Source of the DNA: Pseudomonadota bacterium
GTDB lineage: Bacteria > Pseudomonadota > Alphaproteobacteria > Ferrovibrionales > Ferrovibrionaceae
Length of the DNA: 8,427 nucleotides
Assembly: GCA_023434425.1 (NCBI GenBank)
Contig: JAEYSS010000046.1
Span: 1 to 8,427 of the forward strand
Reading direction: 5' to 3'
Below the pieces are notes generated by a model. The model saw nothing but the letters and a program-made list of their open reading frames with translations. It did no database searches and had not been told where the DNA came from. The position numbers were made by a program, and so were the translations under genes. The number at the start of each line of letters is the position of its first letter. Positions within the stretch are counted from its first letter, which is position 1. This document shows, in pieces, positions 1-5,581 of the stretch.

Positions 1-11
1 ACCCCCCCGGG

Positions 12-26
12 CCGCCCTCGGGGCGG
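12..26 (+). terminator. GC-rich hairpin, possible terminator of an upstream gene
   Basis: CCGCCC (12-17) and GGGCGG (21-26) form a perfect 6-bp stem around the loop TCG, followed by TGTT. The stem is compact and GC-rich, but the T tract is very short, so termination is only possible, not shown. The gene it would end lies outside the window. A 13-C run follows at 35-47. Confidence 0.3.
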
Positions 27-34
27 TGTTCAAA

Positions 35-47
35 CCCCCCCCCCCCC
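35..47. repeat. 13-C homopolymer tract upstream of mcd
   Basis: An uninterrupted run of 13 C lies 42 bp before the mcd start codon; a shorter run of 7 C is at 2-8. Long C runs are prone to slippage in replication and to sequencing error. The tract is outside the coding sequence, so a length change would alter promoter or leader spacing, not the reading frame. Confidence 0.9.
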
Positions 48-89
48 GACATTTCCTTTGCATTCTCCGATTCTTGAAACGAGCCCCGC

Positions 90-1802
90 ATGTCCGCTGC
101 CCCGAAACCCGCTCCCCAAGGCGACATCCCGTCAGACGCGCTCGTGATCGCCGATCTGCTGCCGACCTGCGGCAAGGCACTGGAGGCGGCCGAAACGCTG
201 CTGGGGCATGCCACGGCCGCGGTGGCACTGCTGGTCCGCGATGCCAACGGCAATATCGACAGCGCCAGACTGGAAGAGGAGCAGTTCGCAGCGCATGGCC
301 TGGCCTGGCTCGCGACCTATGTGGCGACGCTGAAGGAAAGCCTGCACTGGGCCGAACGACTGAAGGAAGACGGCAAGCTGCGCGAACTGGAGCAGCTGAT
401 CCTGCAGGCCGGCTTCGGTGAGTATCTTGCGCAGATGCAGGGTGGCATCAGCATGAGCCAGGTGGAAATCTGCCGCCTCAGCGATCTGGGTGTCGCCGAT
501 GAAGCGCAGCAGGCCCTGCTGACGCCCGCCGTGAAGGCACTGATGGCGGGCGGCAACACGCCGCCGGTGCGCAGTCGTATCGCCGGACTGGTGAAGGACG
601 GCCTCGATACCGGCGATTTCGGCGAGCTCGGCCTGGATGAAACCATGGCCATGGTGCGGGAACAGTTCCGCCGCTTCGGCGAGGACAAGGTGATTCCCTT
701 TGCGCATGACTGGCACCGCAAGGATGAGTTCATCCCGATGAGCGTGATCGAGGAGATGGCAGGACTCGGCGTCTTCGGCCTCACCATCCCGGAGGAATAC
801 GGCGGCCACGGTCTGGGCAAGACCGCCATGTGCGTCGTCTCGGAAGAACTCAGCCGCTGCTATATCGGCGTCGGCAGCCTCGGCACCCGCGCCGAGATCG
901 CCGCTGAACTGATCCTGCGCGGCGGCACTGAAGAGCAGAAGAAAAAGTGGCTGCCGAAACTGGCGTCCGGCGAGACACTGCCGACCGCGGTCTTCACCGA
1001 ACCCAATACGGGCTCAGACCTCGGCTCGCTCCGTACCCGCGCGGTGAAGGACGGCGATGTTTACAAGGTGACCGGCAACAAGACCTGGATCACCCACGCG
1101 GCGCGCACCGACCTGATGACCTTGCTGGCGCGCACCGATCCCAATGAGAAGAGCTATAAAGGCCTCTCGATGTTCCTGGCCGAGAAGCCGCGCGGCGACG
1201 ACGCCAATCCCTTCCCGGCCGAAGGCATGACCGGCGGCGAGATCGAAGTGCTGGGCTATCGCGGCATGAAGGAATACGAGATCGGCTTCGACGGCTTCGA
1301 GGTGAAAGCCGAGAACCTGCTGGGCCAGCGCGAGGGGCAGGGCTTCAAGCAGCTGATGGAGACCTTCGAGTCCGCCCGCATCCAGACCGGCGCACGCGCG
1401 CTCGGCGTGGCGCAATGCGCACTGGAGCTCGGCCTGAAATATGCCAATGAGCGCATCCAGTTCGGCAAGCCGATCTACAGCTTCCCGCGCGTACACGGCA
1501 AGATCGCCTGGATGGCGGTGGAAACCATGCTGGCGCGCCAGCTCTGCTACTTCGCCGCACGCGAGAAGGATCAGGGCCGCCGCTGCGACCTGGAGGCAGG
1601 CATGGCCAAGCTGCTGGCGGCGCGCATCGCCTGGGCCAATGCCGACAATGCGCTGCAGGTGCATGGCGGCAACGGTTATGCCGAGGAATACCCGATCAGC
1701 CGCGTGCTGTGCGACGCGCGCATCCTCAACATCTTCGAGGGTGCCGCCGAGATCCAGGCGCAGGTGATCGCCCGCCGCCTGCTGGAAACCCGCAACGGCT
1801 AG
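90..1802 (+). CDS. mcd: (2S)-methylsuccinyl-CoA dehydrogenase (acyl-CoA dehydrogenase family)
   Basis: This FAD enzyme oxidises (2S)-methylsuccinyl-CoA to mesaconyl-CoA in the ethylmalonyl-CoA pathway for C2 assimilation, passing electrons to ETF. At 570 residues it is far longer than a standard acyl-CoA dehydrogenase (about 380-400); the extra length is an N-terminal extension of about 170 residues, typical of Mcd. The dehydrogenase core follows: EEYGG at 235-239, the flavin/substrate signature VFTEPNTGSD at 301-310, QFGKP at 457-461, and QVHGGNGYAEEYP at 523-535 leading to FEG, where E550 sits at the usual catalytic-base position. The stretch GMTGGEIEVLGYRGMKEYE (379-397) is what I recognise as Mcd-like from the alphaproteobacterial enzymes. 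The ATG at 90 is the first good start; the ribosome-binding site is weak. The stop shares CTAG with the convergent dehydratase. Family assignment is near certain; the substrate rests on remembered similarity and length. Other pathway genes (ccr, ecm) are not in view. Confidence 0.88.
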   Translation: MSAAPKPAPQGDIPSDALVIADLLPTCGKALEAAETLLGHATAAVALLVRDANGNIDSARLEEEQFAAHGLAWLATYVATLKESLHWAERLKEDGKLRELEQLILQAGFGEYLAQMQGGISMSQVEICRLSDLGVADEAQQALLTPAVKALMAGGNTPPVRSRIAGLVKDGLDTGDFGELGLDETMAMVREQFRRFGEDKVIPFAHDWHRKDEFIPMSVIEEMAGLGVFGLTIPEEYGGHGLGKTAMCVVSEELSRCYIGVGSLGTRAEIAAELILRGGTEEQKKKWLPKLASGETLPTAVFTEPNTGSDLGSLRTRAVKDGDVYKVTGNKTWITHAARTDLMTLLARTDPNEKSYKGLSMFLAEKPRGDDANPFPAEGMTGGEIEVLGYRGMKEYEIGFDGFEVKAENLLGQREGQGFKQLMETFESARIQTGARALGVAQCALELGLKYANERIQFGKPIYSFPRVHGKIAWMAVETMLARQLCYFAAREKDQGRRCDLEAGMAKLLAARIAWANADNALQVHGGNGYAEEYPISRVLCDARILNIFEGAAEIQAQVIARRLLETRNG

Positions 1803-2743
1803 TTCGTAAAAGCCATGTCGGTCGGGTTGCTGCCGCAGACCAGCACGGCGACCTTTTCGCCCGGCTTCGGCAGATAGCGCTTCGACAGCAAAGCCGCAAA
1901 GGCGGCCGCGCCGCCGGGCTCGGCCACCAGGCGCAGCTTGTCCCACAGCGCCTTCTGCGCATCGCGGATCGCGTCATCCGTCACCAGCACCGACTCCGCC
2001 ACGCCCTTTTGCGCGATCGGAAACATCAGACTGCCGATCATCTTCGGCGCCAGTGAATCCGCCGCGATGCCGCCGGCCGGCGCTTCCACCGGCCTGCCGG
2101 CCTTGAGCGCCATGTTCAGCGTCGGCGCCGCCTCGGGCTCCACGGCCACCACTTTCACCTTGCCGCCATACCAGGCCGCAATGCCGCCGATCAGGCCGCC
2201 GCCACCGACCGCGACCAGCAGCGTATCAATCCCGGGCGCCTGCTCTTCGAGCTCCAGCCCGACACTGCCCTGGCCGATCAGGGTTTCCGGCTGGTCATAG
2301 GCATGGATTGCCAGCGCGCCGCTCTCTTTCAGCCAGACCTCGCTCGCCGCCAGCGCATCGGCATAGCGCGCGCCGCCCACGACGAGGTCGGCGCCATAGC
2401 CCTTGATGCGGGCGATCTTCATCGGCGCCGCGATGCTGGGCACGAAAATCCGGGCCGGCACCTTCAGCACCATGGCGGCATAGGCGACGGCCGCACCGTG
2501 ATTGCCGCCCGAGGCCGCCACCACGCCGGCAGCCGGCAGTGGCCGCGCCAGCAGGCCCGTAAACGCGCCACGAGGCTTGAAGGAACCGGAATGCTGCAGC
2601 AGTTCCAGCTTCAGCTGCACCTGCTCGACCGGCAGGCCGAAATCGGCGCCGGCCACCGCCATCACCGGCGTACGCCGAATGTAGGGCGCAATCTTCGGAT
2701 AGTTGGCAGCGATGGCGGCACGGTCGACGGAAACAGATGACAT
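1799..2743 (-). CDS. PLP-dependent threonine/serine dehydratase
   Basis: A fold-type II PLP enzyme that would deaminate L-threonine to 2-oxobutyrate and/or L-serine to pyruvate in the cytosol. In the 314-residue protein the PLP lysine is K56 in SGSFKPRGA (52-60). ASGGNHG (77-83) binds the substrate carboxylate, the glycine loop GGGG (180-183) holds the PLP phosphate, and EPGGAA is at 275-280. There is no C-terminal ACT domain, so it resembles the short catabolic type, not feedback-inhibited IlvA. I chose the ATG at 2743 because it has an AGGA ribosome-binding site just upstream and the protein then begins where the family does. The frame stays open to 2872, but that start would run through the divergent promoter and into the neighbouring repressor gene. 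Related activities (hydroxyaspartate dehydratase, serine racemase) cannot be excluded. Confidence 0.87.
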   Translation of the reverse strand: MSSVSVDRAAIAANYPKIAPYIRRTPVMAVAGADFGLPVEQVQLKLELLQHSGSFKPRGAFTGLLARPLPAAGVVAASGGNHGAAVAYAAMVLKVPARIFVPSIAAPMKIARIKGYGADLVVGGARYADALAASEVWLKESGALAIHAYDQPETLIGQGSVGLELEEQAPGIDTLLVAVGGGGLIGGIAAWYGGKVKVVAVEPEAAPTLNMALKAGRPVEAPAGGIAADSLAPKMIGSLMFPIAQKGVAESVLVTDDAIRDAQKALWDKLRLVAEPGGAAAFAALLSKRYLPKPGEKVAVLVCGSNPTDMAFTN

Positions 2744-2778
2744 GGGATCCTGCTGGCAGGTGAATAGGCCGGCTTGAC

Positions 2779-2784
2779 TATAAT
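2779..2784 (+). promoter_or_regulatory. candidate -10 box for the ArsR-type gene
   Basis: TATAAT is an exact -10 hexamer 23 bp before the ATG at 2808. No good -35 hexamer lies 17 bp upstream (GCAGGT at 2756-2761), so on its own this promoter would be weak. Transcription would start near 2791, giving a leader of about 17 nt with no visible Shine-Dalgarno sequence. Confidence 0.4.
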
Positions 2785-2802
2785 TAGGAAAATGGCTAAT
2801 TG
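2781..2802. promoter_or_regulatory. inverted repeat, probable ArsR-type operator
   Basis: TAATTAG (2781-2787) and CTAATTG (2796-2802) are inverted with an 8-bp spacer; the inner AATTAG/CTAATT arms match perfectly. The repeat lies in the 64-bp divergent intergenic region and covers the promoter boxes of both directions. Autoregulation plus control of the divergent gene is a common arrangement for small winged-helix repressors. That this protein binds here is inference from position and symmetry. Confidence 0.6.
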
Positions 2803-2807
2803 ACAAT

Positions 2808-3119
2808 ATGCCATCCGAGCAAAATCCGCTCGCTGTCTTCCGGGCTCTGGCCAGCGACCGCCGCTTGGCCATCCTCGACTGGCTGCGCGACCCCGAGGCG
2901 CATTTCCCGCCTCAGACCGATGGCGACCTGGTGCGCGACGGCGTCTGCGGGTTGCTGATCGCGGAAAAGCTGGGCGTCAGCCAGCCAACCGCCAGCGAGC
3001 ATCTGAAGATCCTGGTCCAGGCCGGCCTGCTGCGCGGCAAACGCATCAGGCAGTGGACCTTCTATCGCCGGGATGAAACCGCCATTGGTCGGCTGAAGCA
3101 GGGCCTGCGCGACCTGTAG
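2808..3119 (+). CDS. ArsR-type winged helix-turn-helix regulator
   Basis: A 103-residue DNA-binding protein of the ArsR class. FRALASDRRLAILDWL (11-26) is the family's N-terminal helix pair, and IAEKLGVSQPTASEHLKIL (51-69) is the helix-turn-helix, with the recognition helix at about 58-69. RIRQWTFYRRDE (79-90) forms the beta-wing. Between the early helices and the HTH is a loop of about 18 residues (HFPPQTDGDLVRDG, 32-45) containing the only cysteine, C47. The classic ELCVCDL metal-binding motif is absent, so it is probably not an arsenic/zinc-type metal sensor; its ligand is unknown. The gene is divergent from the threonine dehydratase across a 64-bp gap with a palindrome, so that gene and arsR itself are the likely targets. 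No good ribosome-binding site precedes the ATG, but an in-frame TAA at 2781 leaves no convincing alternative start. Confidence 0.85.
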   Translation: MPSEQNPLAVFRALASDRRLAILDWLRDPEAHFPPQTDGDLVRDGVCGLLIAEKLGVSQPTASEHLKILVQAGLLRGKRIRQWTFYRRDETAIGRLKQGLRDL

Positions 3120-3123
3120 CTTG

Positions 3124-3139
3124 CGGCGGATTGCCGCCG
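3124..3139 (+). terminator. short hairpin after the ArsR-type gene
   Basis: CGGCGG (3124-3129) and CCGCCG (3134-3139) form a 6-bp stem with an ATTG loop, starting 5 bp after the arsR-type stop codon. No T run follows, so this is at best a weak terminator or an mRNA 3'-end stabiliser. Confidence 0.3.
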
Positions 3140-3153
3140 ACAGGCTTGAGGGC

Positions 3154-3181
3154 TTGGACCTCTGTGGCCGGACCCTATATC
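3154..3181 (+). promoter_or_regulatory. weak promoter candidate for the twin-membrane protein and adenosyltransferase genes
   Basis: TTGGAC (3154-3159) and TATATC (3176-3181) are separated by 16 bp, each a partial match to the housekeeping hexamers. Transcription would begin within a few bases of the ATG at 3190, giving an almost leaderless message. Read-through from the arsR-type gene is an alternative. Confidence 0.25.
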
Positions 3182-3189
3182 CTCAGGTC

Positions 3190-3387
3190 ATGCAGAATTT
3201 CGTCCATATCCTGATCCCGGCCTTTGCCGTCGCCACCTTCCTGGTGCTTTGCGTCGGCATCTTTGCGCTGTTCCGCGGCGGCCGGTTCAACCGCTCTTAC
3301 TCGAATCTGCTGATGCGCTGGCGCATCCTGCTGCAGTTCATTGCCATCATCCTGATCGGCATCGCCAGCTTCGCCTTTCGCAACTGA
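3190..3387 (+). CDS. HIG1-type twin transmembrane protein
   Basis: A 65-residue inner-membrane protein with two hydrophobic helices at about 5-28 and 46-62. They are joined by a basic loop RGGRFNRSYSNLLMRWR (29-45), followed by ILLQ. This hairpin with its RxR..LQ pattern matches the bacterial HIG1/twin-transmembrane family; eukaryotic relatives are respiratory supercomplex factors. The bacterial function is unknown to me. I chose the ATG at 3190, with AGG shortly upstream, because the 23 residues encoded before it from a TTG at 3121 are not family-like. The adenosyltransferase follows after 9 bp, so the two are very likely co-transcribed; I recall this pairing as recurrent in alphaproteobacteria. 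Confidence 0.75.
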   Translation: MQNFVHILIPAFAVATFLVLCVGIFALFRGGRFNRSYSNLLMRWRILLQFIAIILIGIASFAFRN

Positions 3388-3396
3388 GGCTGTCGC

Positions 3397-3990
3397 ATGG
3401 TAAAGCTCGACCGGATCTACACCCGCGGCGGCGACAAGGGCATGACCTCCCTGGGCAACGGCGAGCGCGTACCCAAGCATGACCTGCGGGTGGAAGCCTT
3501 CGGCGCGGTGGACGAGGCCAATGCCGCCATCGGCCTGGCCCGGCTGCACACGCACTCCTCAAATGAAAGCGGCGGCGACCTGGATGCCATGCTGTCGCGC
3601 ATCCAGAACGATCTGTTCGACCTCGGCGCCGACCTCTGTACCCCGGAGGAGGAGGAAAACGACCCGCGCCGCCGTCCGGCGCTGCGGATGGCCCAGGTTC
3701 AGGTCGACCGGCTGGAAGCCGAGATCGATGCCATGAATGCCCGGCTCAGCCCGCTGACATCTTTTATATTGCCCGGCGGGAGCCCGGCCGCCGCTTACCT
3801 GCATCTGGCCCGCACCATCGTCCGGCGCGCCGAGCGGCTGGTGACGGCGCTGCAGGATGCCGAGCGGATCAATCCGGCCGCGCTCAGCTATATCAACCGG
3901 CTGTCGGACCATCTCTTCGTGGCCGCCCGCCACGCCAATCAGGACGGCGCCGGCGATGTCCTCTGGGTGCCAGGCCTCAACCGCGGCTGA
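3397..3990 (+). CDS. cob(I)yrinic acid a,c-diamide adenosyltransferase, PduO type
   Basis: This cytosolic enzyme transfers the adenosyl group of ATP to cob(I)alamin or its precursor, making adenosylcobalamin. The 197 residues are a usual length for the family. YTRGGDKGMTSL (8-19) is the N-terminal ATP-binding loop. VDEANAAIG (38-46), FILPGG (123-128), RRAER (143-147) and NRLSDHLFVAAR (167-178) are the conserved helices of the trimeric five-helix bundle. Start: ATG with TGAGG (3385-3389) at suitable spacing, overlapping the stop of the preceding gene. AdoCbl serves ethylmalonyl-CoA and methylmalonyl-CoA mutases, which fits the mcd gene nearby. The three-letter name varies (pduO, cobO-like, MMAB-type), so I give no symbol. 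The stop is followed within 25 bp by the flagellar regulatory region. Confidence 0.93.
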   Translation: MVKLDRIYTRGGDKGMTSLGNGERVPKHDLRVEAFGAVDEANAAIGLARLHTHSSNESGGDLDAMLSRIQNDLFDLGADLCTPEEEENDPRRRPALRMAQVQVDRLEAEIDAMNARLSPLTSFILPGGSPAAAYLHLARTIVRRAERLVTALQDAERINPAALSYINRLSDHLFVAARHANQDGAGDVLWVPGLNRG

Positions 3991-4012
3991 CCGCTTCGCG
4001 TCCGTCGTCACC

Positions 4013-4027
4013 CGGCAAAAACTGCCG
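4013..4027. promoter_or_regulatory. ftr-like palindrome 1, candidate FlbD-type enhancer site
   Basis: CGGCAAAAACTGCCG is a perfect 5-bp inverted repeat (CGGCA/TGCCG) around 5 bp, centred about 142 bp before the predicted sigma-54 start at 4162. Caulobacter ftr elements, bound by the activator FlbD upstream of sigma-54 flagellar promoters, have this CGGCA...TGCCG character. Protein identity is inferred; no flbD is in view. Confidence 0.7.
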
Positions 4028-4035
4028 TACCGACC

Positions 4036-4050
4036 CGGCAAGACCTCGCG
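4036..4050. promoter_or_regulatory. degenerate ftr-like half-site
   Basis: CGGCAAGACCTCGCG keeps the left arm CGGCA but has TCGCG in place of TGCCG. Its flank ACCCGGCAA (4033-4041) exactly repeats the flank of palindrome 1 (4010-4018). It lies between the two full palindromes and may be a weak third binding site or a decayed copy. Confidence 0.4.
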
Positions 4051-4051
4051 A

Positions 4052-4066
4052 CGGCAGAAGCTGCCG
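4052..4066. promoter_or_regulatory. ftr-like palindrome 2, candidate FlbD-type enhancer site
   Basis: CGGCAGAAGCTGCCG has 6-bp perfect arms (CGGCAG/CTGCCG) around AAG. It starts 39 bp after palindrome 1 and is centred about 103 bp before the predicted sigma-54 start, a normal enhancer distance. The shared pattern CGGCA-R-A-A-N-C-TGCCG in both copies argues against chance. Confidence 0.7.
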
Positions 4067-4135
4067 CGTTAACCCCGTTCCGAAATATTGTGAATTCCCC
4101 TGTAATAATAATGCATTAGCGAGTCCAGCCAAAAC
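4067..4135. other. AT-rich spacer between enhancer sites and sigma-54 promoter
   Basis: The stretch around 4080-4120 is visibly richer in A and T than the rest of the window (for example AATAATAATGCATTAG). Sigma-54 promoters often have an IHF-bent region between enhancer and promoter. I looked for the IHF core on both strands and found only a poor match near 4081-4093, so a specific protein cannot be named. Confidence 0.4.
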
Positions 4136-4151
4136 TGGCACGGCGTTTGCT
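4136..4151 (+). promoter_or_regulatory. sigma-54 (RpoN) promoter of flgE-flgK-flgL
   Basis: TGGCACG (4136-4142), four bases GCGT, then TTGCT (4147-4151) reproduce the -24/-12 consensus TGGCACG-N4-TTGCW exactly. The invariant GG (4137-4138) and GC (4149-4150) are separated by the required 10 bp. Initiation is predicted near 4162, 31 bp before the flgE ATG. Such promoters need an ATP-dependent activator, consistent with the upstream palindromes. Confidence 0.92.
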
Positions 4152-4192
4152 CCTCCCAAGCCAAATCAGTTTCCAGCCCATGGAGGGGTGTT

Positions 4193-5572
4193 ATGTCAAT
4201 TAGTGGCGCTTTGCAGACCTCGATCACCGGCCTGAACGGTCAGTCCGCGGCGATCGGCTTCATCTCGGACAACGTCGCCAATGCGAGCACCATCGGCTAC
4301 AAGAAGGTGGAATCGCGGTTCCAGACGCTGGTGACGCAGTCGAGCGCCCAGGCGAACACCCACTCGCCCGGCGGCGTGATCAACCAGCCTTTCTTCGCCA
4401 ACAATACCCAGGGCTCGATCCAGCAGGTGTCGTCGACCACCTCGATCGCTCTGGTCGGTGGCGGCTTCATCCCGGTCTCGAAAAAGAACGGTACGGACGG
4501 CACCACCGGCCTGCCGACTTTTGAAACCACCAGCTACTTCACCCGCGTCGGCGACTTCAACCAGAACAGCGATGGCTTCCTGGTGAATTCCTCGGGCTAC
4601 TTCCTGCGCGGCTGGCCGATCGATGCGGTCACCGGCGTGGTGGACAGCTCGGCCACCGAGGAAGTGCGCGTCTCCAACCTGCTCGACGCCCCTGTGGCGA
4701 CCAGCGTGGTCGATTACGCTGCCAACCTGCCGTCCAACGCGCTGGACACGTCGGGCACGCTGCCGGCCACCCTGCCGGCCAGTTCGATCCAGATCTTCGA
4801 TGCGCTGGGCAACGCCCGCACGCTGAACCTGACCTGGACGCGAACCGGCAACAATGCCTGGGAACTGGCACTGAATGCCCCGGGGGCCGATACGACGACC
4901 TCCACCGTCGACTTCGGTCCGATCACTGTGGTGTTCGGCGGCTCGATCGCCGGTACCGACATCTCGCCCGGCACGATCGCCAGCCTTGGCGCCGCTGATG
5001 GCACCACCCCTTCGGGTGCCGGCGCGAGCGCACTGATCGGCTCGCAGGCCTCTGATGTGAACGACGACGCCTCGATCAGCTTCAGCATCGACTACGGCTC
5101 GGGTGGCCAGCAGATCCGACTCGACCTGGGCTCCTATGGCAACTCGATCGGCACCACGCAGTATGCCGGCGATACCCTGACGCTGAACAATTTCCAGCAG
5201 AATGGTGTGCCGCAGGGCAACTTCAAGAACCTTGCCATCGACCAGGACGGCTTCGTTTCCGTCACCTTCGACAACGGCAACGTCAAGCAGTTCTATCAGA
5301 TCCCGGTGGCCAAATTCCGCGACCCGACCGAACTGGACCGCGTGGCGGGTAATGCCTTCGTCGAAACTCCGAGCTCCGGTGGCGCTGTGCTGTCGCAGTC
5401 AGGGTCCAGTGGTGCAGGCGACTATGTGTCTGCTGCCATCGAAGGCTCGAACGTCGATATCGCCGAAGAATTCTCCAAGCTGATCGTTGCCCAGCGCACC
5501 TACTCGGCCAATGCGAGGCTGATCACCGCTGCCGACGAACTGCTGCAGGAAACCATCAATATCCGCCGCTAA
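4193..5572 (+). CDS. flgE: flagellar hook protein FlgE
   Basis: FlgE is the structural subunit of the flagellar hook, exported by the flagellar type III system and polymerised outside the cell on the distal rod. The N-terminal helix carries the rod/hook-family signature NVANASTIGYKK (27-38). The C-terminal domain (411-459) has SNVDIAEEFSKLIVAQRTY followed by SANARLITAADELLQ, the conserved D0/D1 helix that pairs with the N-terminus. The variable middle is rich in Ser, Thr, Gly and Asp, as in the exposed hook domains. At 459 residues it is somewhat longer than the Salmonella protein (403) and shorter than the Caulobacter one. There is no cysteine. GGAGG (4182-4186), 6 bp before the ATG, is a strong ribosome-binding site, as expected for a highly made protein. 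It is the first gene of the sigma-54 transcript. Confidence 0.95.
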   Translation: MSISGALQTSITGLNGQSAAIGFISDNVANASTIGYKKVESRFQTLVTQSSAQANTHSPGGVINQPFFANNTQGSIQQVSSTTSIALVGGGFIPVSKKNGTDGTTGLPTFETTSYFTRVGDFNQNSDGFLVNSSGYFLRGWPIDAVTGVVDSSATEEVRVSNLLDAPVATSVVDYAANLPSNALDTSGTLPATLPASSIQIFDALGNARTLNLTWTRTGNNAWELALNAPGADTTTSTVDFGPITVVFGGSIAGTDISPGTIASLGAADGTTPSGAGASALIGSQASDVNDDASISFSIDYGSGGQQIRLDLGSYGNSIGTTQYAGDTLTLNNFQQNGVPQGNFKNLAIDQDGFVSVTFDNGNVKQFYQIPVAKFRDPTELDRVAGNAFVETPSSGGAVLSQSGSSGAGDYVSAAIEGSNVDIAEEFSKLIVAQRTYSANARLITAADELLQETINIRR

Positions 5573-5581
5573 GCGTAAACT

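Larger units (their letters stand above)
2777..2806 (-). promoter_or_regulatory. candidate sigma-70-type promoter for the threonine dehydratase gene
   Basis: On the minus strand TTGTCA (2806-2801, 5 of 6 to TTGACA) and TATAGT (2782-2777, 5 of 6 to TATAAT) are 18 bp apart and face the dehydratase gene. The transcript would begin near 2770, leaving a short leader of about 26 nt before the ATG at 2743. The inverted repeat at 2781-2802 fills the spacer, a position where a bound repressor would block polymerase. Confidence 0.55.

Noticed and set aside
132..809. Long minus-strand open frame opposite mcd
   Set aside because: It lies wholly inside a strongly supported gene, its His/Gln/Ala-rich translation has no recognisable motif, and high GC makes such antisense frames common.
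1014..1946. 310-residue minus-strand open frame across mcd and the dehydratase end
   Set aside because: It overlaps two real genes, has no recognisable domain or ribosome-binding site, and has low-complexity Ala/Gly/Arg composition.
2744..2872. 43-residue N-terminal extension of the dehydratase (start at 2872)
   Set aside because: It would be read through the divergent promoter and into the ArsR-type gene, lacks family similarity, and the ATG at 2743 has a proper ribosome-binding site.
3121..3189. TTG start giving an 88-residue form of the HIG1-type protein
   Set aside because: The added residues are not hydrophobic or family-like, overlap a hairpin, and the ATG at 3190 fits the usual length of about 65 residues.
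4081..4116. Sigma-70 promoter or IHF site in the AT-rich stretch before flgE
   Set aside because: TAATAA boxes have no -35 at proper spacing, and the best IHF-like match breaks at core positions.
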